Both the position numbers and the translations under genes were made by a program. Below are positions 10,645 to 24,400 of a stretch of DNA of 64,000 bases, piece after piece. Source of the DNA: Flaccisagitta enflata. Lineage: Eukaryota > Chaetognatha > Sagittoidea > Aphragmophora. The DNA is taken from NCBI GenBank assembly GCA_965153355.1, contig OZ231128.1:3968001-4032000 (forward strand). The letters are read 5' to 3'. The notes under the pieces were generated by a model. It was given only the letters and a program-made list of their open reading frames with translations, did not search any database and was not told the origin of the DNA. Within the stretch, counting starts at the first letter, position 1, and each line of letters starts with the position of its first letter.

Positions 10645-13600
10645 CTGCAGCAAAAACTGGTCATAGGATTAGCTTTCTCCTTGTCCAATTTGGTCACAAT
10701 GGTGGTACAAGTTGATTAGGGGCTTTGGAGAAACATCTACGCTCACAAACTTTCACAAAGGCTTCAAATCTAAAACTCAACACTATTTTCTTGTTATTTT
10801 TTGTTATATAGCCGTTAACCTAAGAAGTGAAAAAAATTACCAGTTTGAAGGTCAAAACACTATTTTTTGCCTTGATCAGTTACTTATGACATTTATCTAC
10901 CAATTGGACTTCTTTGCACCACTCTGCAAGGAAAAGGGTTGTCATTTTGTTTGACCGACAATGCTCTTATCTACCGTTTGAAACCGCCTCAGCGCCGATG
11001 GCTATAAACAGCAGTCTTAATAGGGCATAAATCTTGTCAATAGGCAAAATGTCTTGATTTAAGCCATTCATGTCATGGAATCTGGCAAAGAAAGTGTCCT
11101 CCATCTATGTATCACAAATATTCCACTATATTTGGTGTTTATAGGCCTTTGGGGGGTCAACAAATGAATCAAAACAGGCCTATTTTGAGCCAATTTCGCC
11201 ATCGAGGGTTGGAGAGGGTATTGTCTGTGGTGACTTGCTACTCAGACACCAGTGCAAAAAGTGGTTATTTTTCTTGCTTAGGTGAAAGAGTAGACACAGA
11301 GCTTTCAAACAAGCCCTAATCTATTGATTTTACTAATTTCCATCCCATCAAAATCCCATAACTAAGTTATGATAATTAGGGTTTCTCTTATAAGGGTGCT
11401 GAAGAGTCCAACAAGGCCAGATATCAATACAAAGGTTTTTAGGCTAGAAAATTTCTGATTTGAGATCAAGGACTAAATTTTTTTGCTGAAATGCAAGGGA
11501 ACATGATTATTTACTCAAAAAAACATAGTTTTCCACATGAATATGGCTATATCTTTGATTTTTGACGTCACCTAAGTAAAAACACGATATTTTAAAAGAG
11601 TCGCATATGGTACTAGTGCCATAGCTGCAGCAAAAACTGGTCATAGGATTAGCTTCCCCCTTGTCCAATTTGGTCACAATGGTACAAGTTGATTAGGGGC
11701 TTTGGAGAAACATCTACGCTAACAAACTTTCACAAAGGCTTCAAATCTAAAACTCAACACTCTGCTTTCTTGGTTATTTTTTGTTATATAGCCGTTAACC
11801 TAAGAAGTGAAAAAAATTACCAGTTTGAAGGTCAAAACACTATTTTTTGCCTTGATCAGTTACTTATGACATTTATCTACCAATTGGACTTCTTTGCACC
11901 ACTCTGCAAGGAAAAGGGTTGTCATGTTGTTTGACCGACAATGCTCTTATCTACCGTTTGAAACCGCCTCAGCGCCGATGGCTATAAACAGCAGTCTTAA
12001 TAGGGCATAAATCTTGTCAATAGGCAAAATGTCTTGATTTAAGCCATTCATGTCATGGAATCTGGCAAAGAAAGTGTCCTCCATCTATGTATCACAAATA
12101 TTCCACTATATTTGGTGTTTACAGGCCTTTGGGGGGTCAACAAATGAGTCAAAACAGGCCTATTTTGAGCCAATTTCGCTATCCAGGGCTAGAGAGGGCA
12201 TTGTCTTTGGTGACTTGCTACTCAGACACCAGTGCAACAAGTGGTTATTTTTCTTGCTTAGGTGAAAGAGTAGACACAGAGCTTTCAAACAAGCCCTAAT
12301 CTATTGATTTTACTAATTTCCATCCCATCAAAATCCCATAACTAAGCTATGATAATTAGGGTTTCTCTTATAAGGGTGCTGAAGAGTCCAACAAGGCCAG
12401 ATATCAATACAAAGGCTTTAAAGCTAGAAAATTTCTGATTTGAGATCAAGGACTAAATTTTTTTGCTGAAATGCAAGGAAACATGATTATTTACTCAAAA
12501 AAAACATAGTTTTCCACATGAATATGGCTATATCTTTGATTTTTGACGTCACCTAAGTAAAAACACGATATTTTAAAAGAGTCGCATATGGTACTAGTGC
12601 TATAGCTGCAGCAAAAACTGGTCATAGGATTAGCTTCCCTTGTCCAATTTGGTCACAATGGTGGGTGGGCTGTTGATTAGGGCTTTGGAGAAACATCTAC
12701 GCCTCACAAACTTTCACAAAGGCTTCAAATCTAAACCTCAAACACTATTTCTTTGTTATTTTTCGTTATACAGCCGTTAACCTAAGAAGTGAAAAAAATT
12801 ACCAGTTTGAAGGTCAAAACACAATTTTTTGCCTTGATCAGTTACTTATGACATTTATCTACCAATTGGACTTCTTTGCACCACCTTGCAAGGAAAAGGG
12901 TTGTCATTTTGTTTGACCGACAATGCTCTTATCCACCGTTTGAAACCGCCTCAGCGCCGGCGGCTATAAACAGCAGTCTTAATAGGGCATAAATCTTGTC
13001 AATAGGCAAAATGTCTTGATTTAAGCCATTCATGTCATGGAATCTGGCAAAGAAAGTGTCCTCCATCTATGTATCACAAATATTCCACTATATTTGGTGT
13101 TTACAGGCCTTTGGGGGGTCAACAAATGAGTCAAAACAGGCCTATTTTGAGCCAATTTCGCCATCGAGGGCTAGAGAGGGCATTGTCTTTGGTGACTTGC
13201 TACTCAGACACCAGTGCAAAAAGTGGTTATTTTTCTTGCTTAGGTGAAAGAGTAGACACAGAGCTTTCAAACAAGCCCTAATCTATTGATTTTACTAATT
13301 TCCATCCCATCAAAATCCCATAACTAAGTTATGATAATTAGGGTTTCTCTTATAAGGGTGCTGAAGAGTCCAACAAGGCCAGATATCAATACAAAGGTTT
13401 TTAGGCTAGAAAATTTCTGATTTGAGATCAAGGACTAAATTTTTTTGCTGAAATGCAAGGGAACATGATTATTTACTCAAAAAAACATAGTTTTCCACAT
13501 GAATATGGCTATATCTTTGATTTTTGACGTCACCTAAGTAAAAACACGATATTTTAAAAGAGTCGCATATGGTACTAGTGCCATAGCAGCAGCAAAAACT

Positions 13601-16600
13601 GGTCATAGGATTAGCTTACCCCTTGTCCAATTTACTCGCAATGGTGGTATATGCTGATTAGGGGCTTTGGAGAAACATCTACGCTCACAAACTTTCACAA
13701 AGGCTTCAAATCTAAAACTCAACACTATTTTCTTGTTATTTTTTGTTATATAGCCGTTAACCTAAGAAGTGAAAAAAATTACCAGTTTGAAGGTCAAAAC
13801 ACTATTTTTTGCCTTGATCAGTTACTTATGACATTTATCTACCAATTGGACTTCTTTGCACCACTCTGCAAGGAAAAGGGTTGTCATTTTGTTTGACCGA
13901 CAATGTTCTTATCTACCGTTTGAAACCTCATCAGCGCCGATGGCTATAAACAGCAGTCTTAATAGGGCATAAATCTTGGCAATAGGCAAAATGTCTTGAT
14001 TTAAGCCATTCATGCCATGGAATCTGGCAAAGAAAGTGTCCTCCATCTATGTATCACAAATATTCCACTATATTTGTTGTTTACAGGCCTTTGGGGGGTC
14101 ATCGAATGAGTCAAAACAGGCCTATTTTGAGCTTATTTCGCCATTGAGGGCTAGAGAGGGCATTGTCTTTGGTGACTTGCTACTCAGACACCAGTGCAAA
14201 AAGTGGTTATTTTTCTTGCTTAGGTGAAAGAGTAGACACAGAGCTTTCAAACAAGCCCTAATTTATTGATTTTACTAATTTCCATCCCATCAAAATTCCA
14301 TAACTAAGTTATGATAATTAGGGTTTCTCTTATCAGGGTGCTGAAGAGTCCAACAAGGCCAGATATCAATACAAAGGTTTTTAGGTTAGAAAATTTCTGA
14401 TTTGAGATCAAGGACTAAATTTTTTGGCTGAAATGCAAGGGAACATGATTATTTACCCAAAAAAACATAGTTTTCCACATGATTATGGCTATATCTCTGA
14501 TTTTTGACGTCACCTTAGTAAAAACACGATATTTCAAAAGAGTCACATATGGTACTAGTGCCACAGCTGCAGCAAAAACTGGTCATAGGATTAGCTTCCC
14601 CCTTGTCCAATTTGACCACAATGGTGGTACAAGTCGATTAGGGGCTTTGGAGAAACATCTACGCTCACAAACTTTCACAAAGGCTTCAAATCTAAAACTC
14701 AACACTATTTTCTTGTTATTTTTTGTTATATAGCCGTTAACCTAAGAAGTGAAAAAAATTACCAGTTTGTACCAGTTTGTCAGTCAAAACAAAATTTTTT
14801 GCTTTGATCAGTTACTTATGACATTTATCTACCAATTGGACTTCTTTGCACCACTCTGCAATGAAAAGGGTTGTCATTTTGTTTGACCGACAATGCTCTT
14901 ATCTACCGCTTATCTACCGTTTGAAACCACCTCCGCTTATCTACCGTTTGAAACCACCTCAGCGCCGATGGCTATAAACAGCAGTCTTAACCCAAGGGCA
15001 TAAATCTGGTCAATAGGCAAAATGTCTTGATTTAAGCCATTCATGTCATGGAATCTGGCAAAGAAAGTGTCCTCCATCTATGTATCACAAATATTCCACT
15101 ATATTTGGTGTTTACAGGCCTTTGGGGGGTCATCAAATGAGTCAAAACAGGCCTATTTGGAGCCAATTTCGCCATCGAGGGCTGGAGAGGGCATTGTCTT
15201 TGGTGACGTGCTACTCAGACACCAGTGCAAAAAGTGGTTATTTTTCTTGCTTAGGTGAAAGAGTAGACACAGAGCTTTCAAACAAGCCCCAATCTATTGA
15301 TTTTACTAATTTCCATCCCATCAAAATCCCATAACTAAGTTATGATAATTAGGTTTTCTCTTATATGGGTGTTGAAGAGTCCAACAAGGCCAGATATCAA
15401 TACAAAGGTTTTTAGGCTAGAAAATTTCTGATTTGAGATCAAGGACTAAATTTTTTGCTGAAATGCAAGGGAACATGATTATTTACTCAAAAAAACATAG
15501 TTTTCCACATGAATATGGCTATATCTTTGATTTTTGACGTCACCTAAGTAAAAACACGATATTTTAAAAGAGTCGCATATGGTACTAGTGCCATAGCTGC
15601 AGCAAAACTGGTCATAGGATTAGCTTACTCCTTGTCCAATTTGGTCACAATGGTGGTACAAGTTGATTAGGGGCTTTGGAGAAACATCTACGCTCCCAAA
15701 CTTTCACAAAGGCTTCAAATCCAAAACTCAACACTATTTTCTTGTTATTTTTTGTTATATAGCCGTTAACCTAAGAAGTGAAAAAAATTACCAGTTTGAA
15801 GGTCAAAACACTATTTTTTGCCTTGATCAGTTACTTATGACATTTATCTACCAATTGGACTTCTTTGCACCACTCTGCAAGGAAAAGGGTTGTCATTTTG
15901 TTTGACCGACAATGCTCTTATCTACCGTTTGAAACCGCCTCAGCGCCGATGGCTATAAACAGCAGTCTTAATAGGGCATAAATCTTGTCAATAGGCAAAA
16001 TGTCTTGATTTAAGCTATTCATGTCATGGAATCTGGCAAAGAAAGTGTCCTCCATCTATGTATCACAAATATTTCACTATATTTGGTGTTTACGGGCCTT
16101 TGGGGAGTCATCAAATGAGTCAAAACAGGCCTATTTTGAGCCAATTTCGCCATCAAGGGCTAGAGAGGGCATTGTCTTTGGTGACTTGCTACTCAGACAC
16201 CAGTGCAAAAAGTGGTTATTTTTCTTGCTTAGGTGAAAGAGTAGACACAGAGCTTTCAAACAAGCCCTAATCTATTGATTTTACTAATTTCCATCCCATC
16301 AAAATCCCATAACTAAGTTATGATAATTAGGGTTTCTCTTATAAGGGTGCTGAAGAGTCCAACAAGGCCAGATATCAATACAAAGGTTTTTAGGCTAGAA
16401 AATTTCTGATTTGAGATCAAGGACTAAATTTTTTTGCTGAAATGCAAGGGAACATGATTATTTACTCAAAAAAACATAGTTTTCCACATGAATATGGCTA
16501 TATCTTTGATTTTTGACGTCACCTAAGTAAAAACACGATATTTTAAAAGAGTCGCATATGGTACTAGTGCCATAGCTGCAGCAAAAACTGGTCATAGGAT

Positions 16601-18084
16601 TAGCTTCCCCCTTGTCCAATTTGGTCACAATGGTGGTACAAGTTGATTAGGGGCTTTGGAGAAACATCTACGCTCACAAACTTTCACAAAGGCTTCAAAT
16701 CTAAAACTCAACACTATTTTCTTGTTATTTTTTGTTATATAGCCGTTAACCTAAGAAGTGAAAAAAATTACCAGTTTGAAGGTCAAAACACTATTTTTTG
16801 CCTTGATCAGTTACTTATCTATGACATTTATTCACTAATTGACTTCTTGCACTACTCTCTGCAAGGAAAGGCGTTGTCAATTTGTTTGACCGACAATGCT
16901 CTTATCTACCGTTTGAAACCGCTTCAGCGCCGATGGCTATAAACAGCAGTCTTAATAGGGCATAAATCTTGTCAATAGGCAAAATGTCTTGATTTAAGCC
17001 ATTCATGTCATGGAATCTGGCAAAGAAAGTGTCCTCCATCTATGTATCACAAATATTCCACTATATTTGGTGTTTACAGGCCTTTGGGGGTTCATCAAAT
17101 GAATCAAAACAGGCCTATTTTGAGCCAATTTCGCTATCGAGGGCTAGAGAGGGTATTGTCTTTGGTGACTTGCTACTCAGACACCAGTGCAAAAAGTGGT
17201 TATTTTTCTTGCTTAGGTGAAAGAGTAGACACAGAGCTTTCAAACAAGCCCTAATCTATTGATTTTACTAATTTCCATCCCATCAAAATCCCATAACTAA
17301 GTTATGATAATTAGGGTTTCTCTTATAAGGGTGCTGAAGAGTCCAACAAGGCCAGATATCAATACATAGGTTTTTAGGCTAGAAAATTTCTGATTTCAGA
17401 TCAAGAACTAATTTTTTTTGCTGAAATGCAAGGGAACATGATTATTTACTAAAAAAAACATAGTTTTCCACAAGGATACGGCTATATCTTGGATTTTTGA
17501 TGTCACCTAAGTAAAACACGATATTTCAAACGGGTCATGTATGGTACTAGTGCCATAGCTGCAGCAAAAACTGGTCATAGGATTAGCTTCCCCCTTGTCC
17601 AATCTTGTCACAATGGTGGCACAAGTTGATTAGGGGCTTTGGAGAAACATCTACACTCCTAAACTTCCACAAAGGCTTCAAATCTAAAACTCAACACTAT
17701 TTTCTTGTTATTTTTATTATTAGCCGTTAACCTAAAAAGTGAGAAAAATTGCCACTTTGAAGGTCAAAACACATATTTTTGCCCTGATCAGTTACTTATG
17801 ACATTTATCTACCTATTTGACTTCTTTGCACCACTCTGCAAGGAAAAGGGTTGTCATTTTGTTTGACCGACAATGCCCTTATCTACCGTTTGAAACCGCC
17901 TCAGCGCCGATGGCTATAAACAGCAGTCTTATTAGGGCATAAATCTTGTCAATAGGCAAAATGTCTTGATTTAAGCCATTCATGTCATGGAATCTGGCAA
18001 AGAAAGTGTCCTCCATCTATGTATCACAAATATTCCACTATATTTGGTGTTTACAGGCCTTTGGGGGGTCAACAAATGAGTCAA

Positions 18085-18420
18085 AACAGGCCTATTTTGA
18101 GCCAATTTCGCCATCGAGGGCTAGAGAGGGCATTGTCTTTGGTGACTTGCTACTCAGACACCAGTGCAAAAAGTGGTTATTTTCTTGCTTATATGAAAGA
18201 GCAGACACAGAGCCAAACAAGCCCTAATTTATTGATTTTACTAATTTCCATCCCATCAAAATCCCATAACTTCGCCATCGAGGGCTAGAGAGGGCATTGT
18301 CTTTGGTGACTTGCTACTCAGACACCAGTGCAAAAAGTGGTTATTTTTCTTGCTTAGGTGAAAGAGTAGACACAGAGCTTTCAAACAAGCCCTAATCTAT
18401 TGATTTTACTAATTTCCATC
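18085..18420 (+). repeat. Satellite monomer with internal ~165 bp duplication
   Basis: Within one monomer the segment from TTCGCCATCGAGGGCTAGAG (18,107) to CATCCCATCAAAATCCCATA recurs directly at 18,272, making this monomer 1,144 bp long. The first copy is eroded (TTATATGAAAGAGCAG instead of TTAGGTGAAAGAGTAG). Confidence 0.85.
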
Positions 18421-21400
18421 CCATCAAAATCCCATAACTAAGTTATGATAATTAGGGTTTCTCTTATAAGGGTGCTGAAGAGTCCAACAAGGCCAGATAT
18501 CAATACAAAGGTTTTTAGGCTAGAAAATTTCTGATTTGAGATCAAGGACTAAATTTTTTTGCTGAAATGCAAGGGAACATGATTATTTACTCAAAAAAAC
18601 ATAGTTTTCCACATGAATATGGCTATATCTTTGATTTTTGACGTCACCTAAGTAAAAACACGATATTTTAAAAGAGTCGCATATGGTACTAGTGCCATAG
18701 CTGCAGCAAAAACTGGTCATAGGATTAGCTTCCCCCTTGTCCAATTTGGTCACAATGGTGGTACAAGTTGATTAGGGGCTTTGGAGAAACATCTACGCAC
18801 ACAAACTTTCACAAAGGCTTCAAATCTAAAACTCAACACTATTTTCTTGTTATTTTTTGTTATATAGCCGTTAACCTAAGAAGTGAAAAAAATTACCAGT
18901 TTGAAGGTCAAAACACTATTTTTTGCCTTGATCAGTTACTTATGACATTTATCTACCAATTGGACTTCTTTGCACCACTCTGCAAGGAAAAGGGTTGTCA
19001 TTTTGTTTGACCGACAATGCTCTTATCTACCGTTTGAAACCGCCTCAGCGCCGATGGCTATAAACAGCAGTCTTAATAGGGCATAAATCTTGTCAATAGG
19101 CAAAATGTCTTGATTTAAGCCATTCATGTCATGGAATCTGGCAAAGAAAGTGTCCTCCATCTATGTATCACAAATATTCCACTATATTTGGTGTTTACAG
19201 GCCTTTGGGGGGTCATCGAATGAGTCAAAACAGGCCTATTTTGAGCTAATTTCGCCATTGAGGGCTAGAGAGGGCATTGTCTTTGGTGACTTGCTACTCA
19301 GACACCAGTGCAAAAAGTGGTTATTTTTCTTGCTTAGGTGAAAGAGTAGACACAGAGCTTTCAAACAAGCCCTAATCTATTGATTTTACTAATTTCCATC
19401 CCATCAAAATCCCATAACTAAGTTATGATAATTAGGGTTTCTCTTATAAGGGTGCTGAAGAGTCCAACAAGGCCAGATATCAATACATAAGTTTTTAGGC
19501 TAAAAAATTTCTGATTTGAGATCAAGGACTAATTTTTTTTTTGCTGAAATGCAAGGGAACATGATTATTTACTCAAAAAAACATAGTTTTCTACATGAAT
19601 ATGGCTATATCTTTGATTTTTGACGTCACCTAAGTAAAAACACGATATTTCTAAAGAGTCGCATATGGTACTAGTGCCATAGCTGCAGCAAAACTGGTCA
19701 TAGGATTAGCTTTCCTCCTTGTCCAATTTGGTCACAATGGTGGTACATGTTGATTAGGGGCTTTGGAGAAACATCTACGCTCACAAACTTTCACAAAGGC
19801 TTCAAATCTAAAACTCAACACTATTTTCTTGTTATTTTTTGTTATATAGCCGTCAACCTAAGAAGTGAAAAAATTACCAGTTTGAAGGTCAAAACACTAT
19901 TTTTTGCCTTGATCAGTTACTTATGACATTTATCTACCAATTGGACTTCTTTGCACCACTCTGCAAGGAAAAGGGTTGTCATTTTGTTTGACCGACAATG
20001 CTCTTATCTACCGTTTGAAACCGCCTCAGTGCCGATGGCTATAAACAGCAGTCTTAATAGGGCATAAATCTTGTCAATAGGCAAAATGTCTTGATTTAAG
20101 CTATTCATGTCATGGAATCTGGCAAAGAAAGTGTCCTCCATCTATGTATCACAAATATTTCACTATATTTGGTGTTTACGGGCCTTTGGGGAGTCATCAA
20201 ATGAGTCAAAACAGGCCTATTTTAAGCCAATTCCGCCATCACGGGCTAGAGAGGGCATTGTCTTTGGTGACTTGCTACTCAGACACCAATGCAAAAAGTG
20301 GTTATTTTTCTTGCTTAGGTGAAAGAGTAGACACAGAGCTTTCAAACAAGCCCTAATCTATTGATTTTACTAATTTCCATCCCATCAAAATCCCATAACT
20401 CAGCTATGATAATTAGGTTTCTTATAAGGGTGCTAAAGAGTCCAAATAGCGTCAGATATCAATACAGTTTTTAAATAGAAATTGATTTTGAGATTAAGAC
20501 CAAATTTTGCTGAAATGCAAGGGAACATGATTATTTACTCAAAAAACATAGTTTTACATGAATACGGGCTAGCACTGACGACACAACAAGAAAAACACGA
20601 TATTTTAAAAGAATGATACGCGCACTAAAGGCCATAGCTGCAGCAAAAACTGGTCATAGGATTAGCTTCCCCCTTGTCCAATTTGGTCACAATGGTGGTA
20701 CAAGTTGATTAGGGGCTTTGGAGAAACATCTACGCTCACAAACTTTCACAAAGGCTTCAAATCTAAAACTCAACACTATTTTCTTGTTATTTTTTGTTAT
20801 ATAGCCGTTAACCTAAGAAGTGAAAAAAATTACCAGTTTGAAGGTCAAAACACTATTTTTTGCCTTGATCAGTTACTTATGACATTTATCTACCAATTGG
20901 ACTTCTTTGCACCACTCTGCAAGGAAAAGGGTTGTCATTTTGTTTGACCGACAATGCTCTTATCTACCGTTTGAAACCGCCTCAGCGCCGATGGCTATAA
21001 ACAGCAGTCTTAATAGGGCATAAATCTTGTCAATAGGCAAAATGTCTTGATTTAAGCCATTCATGTCATGGAATCTGGCAAAGAAAGTGTCCTCCATCTA
21101 TGTATCACAAATATTCCACTATATTTGGTGTTTACAGGCCTTTGGGGGGTCAACAAATGAGTCAAAACAGGCCTATTTTGAGCCAATTTCGCCATCGAGG
21201 GCTAGAGAGGGCATTGTCTTTGGTGACTTGCTACTCAGACACCAGTGCAAAAAGTGGTTATTTTTCTTGCTTAGGTGAAAGAGTAGACACAGAGCTTTCA
21301 AACAAGCCCTAATCTATTGATTTTACTAATTTCCATCCCATCAAAATCCCATAACTAAGTTATGATAATTAGGTTTTCTCTTATAAGGGTGCTGAAGAGT

Positions 21401-24400
21401 CCAACAAGGCCAGACATCAATACAAAGTTAGTTTTTTGTAGGTTAGAAAATTTCTGATTTGAGATCAAGGACTAAATTTTTTTGCTGAAATGCAAGGGAA
21501 CATGATTATTTACTCAAAAAAACATAGTTTTCCACATGAATATGGCTATATCTTTGATTTTTGACGTCACCTAAGTAAAAACACGATATTTTAAAAGAGT
21601 CGCATATGGTACTAGTGCTATAGCTGCAGCAAAAACAAGTCATAGGATTAGCTTCCTCCTTGTCCAATTTGGTCACAATGGTGGTACATGTTGATTAGGG
21701 GCTTGAGAAACATCTACGCTCACAAACTTTCACAAAGGCTTCAAATCTAAAACTCAACACTATTTTCTTGTTATTTTATGTTATATAGCCGTTAACCTAA
21801 GAAGTGAAAAAATTACCAGTTTGAAGGTCAAAACACTATTTTTTGCCTTGATAAGTTACTTATGACATTTATCTACCAATTGGACTTCTTTGCACCACTC
21901 TGCAAGGAAAAGGGTTGTCATTTTGTTTGACCGACAATGCTCTTATCTACCGTCTGAAACCGCCTCAGCTCCGATGGCTATAAACAGCAGTCTTAATAGG
22001 GCATAAATCTTGTCAATAGGCAATATGTCTTGATTTAAGCCATTCATGTCATGGAATCTGGCAAAGAAAGTGTCCTCCATCTATGTATCACAAATATTCC
22101 ACTATATTTGGTGTTTACAGGCCTTTGGGGGGTCAACAAATGAGTCAAAACAGGCCTATTTTGAGCCAATTTCGCCATCGAGGGCTAGAGAGGGCATTGT
22201 CTTTGGTGACTTGCTACTCAGACACCAGTGCAAAAAGTGGTTATTTTTCTTGCTTAGGTGAAAGAGTAGACACAGAGCTTTCAAACAAGCCCTAATCTAT
22301 TGATTTTACTAATTTCCATCCCATCAAAATCCCATAACTAAGTTATGATAATTAGGGTTTCTCTTATAAGGGTGCTGAAGAGTCCAACAAGGCCAGATAT
22401 CAATACAAAGGTTTTTAGGCTAGAAAATTTCTGATTTGAGATCAAGGACTAAATTTTTTTGCTGAAATGCAAGGGAACATGATTATTTACTCAAAAAAAC
22501 ATAGTTTTCCACATGAATATGGCTATATCTTTGATTTTTGACGTCACCTAAGTAAAAACACGATATTTTAAAAGAGTCGCATATGGTACTAGTGCCATAG
22601 CTGCAGCAAAAACTGGTCATAGGATTAGCTTCCCCCTTGTCCAATTTGGTCACAATGGTGGTACAAGTTGATTAGGGGCTTTGGAGAAACATCTACGCTC
22701 ACAAACTTTCACAAAGGCTTCAAATCTAAAACTCAACACTATTTTCTTGTTATTTTTTGTTATATAGCCGTTAACCTAAGAAGTGAAAAAAATTACCAGT
22801 TTGAAGGTCAAAACACTATTTTTTGCCTTGATCAGTTACTTATGACATTTATCTACCAATTGGACTTCTTTGCACCACTCTGCAAGGAAAAGGGTTGTCA
22901 TTTTGTTTGACCGACAATGCTCTTATCTACCGTTTGAAACCGCCTCAGCGCCGATGGCTATAAACAGCAGTCTTAATAGGGCATAAATCTTGTCAATAGG
23001 CAAAATGTCTTGATTTAAGCCATTCATGTCATGGAATCTGGCAAAGAAAGTGTCCTCCATCTATGTATCACAAATATTCCACTATATTTGGTGTTTACAG
23101 GCCTTTGGGGGGTCAACAAATGAGTCAAAACAGGCCTATTTTGAGCCAATTTCGCCATCGAGGGCTAGAGAGGGCATTGTCTTTGGTGACTTGCTACTCA
23201 GACACCAGTGCAAAAAGTGGTTATTTTTCTTGCTTAGGTGAAAGAGTAGACACAGAGCTTTCAAACAAGCCCTAATCTATTGATTTTACTAATTTCCATC
23301 CCATCAAAATCCCATAACTAAGTTATGATAATTAGGGTTTCTCTTATAAGGGTGCTGAAGAGTCCAACAAGGCCAGATATCAATACAAAGGTTTTTAGGC
23401 TAGAAAATTTCTGATTTGAGATCAAGGACTAAATTTTTTTGCTGAAATGCAAGGGAACATGATTATTTACTCAAAAAAACATAGTTTTCCACATGAATAT
23501 GGCTATATCTTTGATTTTTGACGTCACCTAAGCAAAAACACGATATTTTAAAAAGAGTTTCCATATGGTACTAGTGCTATAGCTGCAGCAAAAACTGGTC
23601 ATAGGATTAGCTTCCTCCTTGTCCAATTTGGTCACAATGGTGGTACAAGTTGATTAGGGGCTTTGGAGAAACATCTACTGCACAAACTTTCACAAAGGCT
23701 TCAAATCTAAAACTCAACACTATTTTCTTGTTATTTTTTGTTATATGGCCGTTAACCTAAACAGTGAAAAAAATTACCAGTTTGAAGGTCAAAACACAAT
23801 TTTTTGCCTTGATCAGTTACTAATGACATTTATCAACCAATTGGACTTCTTTGCACCACTCTGCAAGGAAAAGGGTTGTCATTTTGTTTGACCGACAATG
23901 CTCTTATCTACCGTTTGAAACCGCCTCAGCGCCGATGGCTATAAACAGCAGTCTTAATAGGGCATAAATCTTATCAATAGGCAGAATGTCTTGATTTAAG
24001 CTATTCATGTTATGGAATCTGGCAAAGAAAGTGTCCTCCATCTATGTATCACAAATATTCCACTATATTTGGTGTTTACAGGCCTTTGGTGGTCATAAAA
24101 TGAGTCAAAACAGGCCTATTTTGAGCCACTTTCACCATCGAGGGTTGAGAGAGGGTATTGTCTTTGGTGACTTGCTACTCAGACACCAGTGCAAAAAGTG
24201 GTTATTTTTCTTGCTTAGGTGAAAGAGTAGACACAGAGCTTTCAAACAAGCCCTAATCTATTGATTTTACTAATTTCCATCCCATCAAAATCCCATAACT
24301 AAGTTATGATAATTAGGGTTTCTCTTATAAGGGTGCTGAAGAGTCCAACAAGGCCAGATATCAATACAAAGGTTTTTAGGCTAGAAAATTTCTGATTTGA

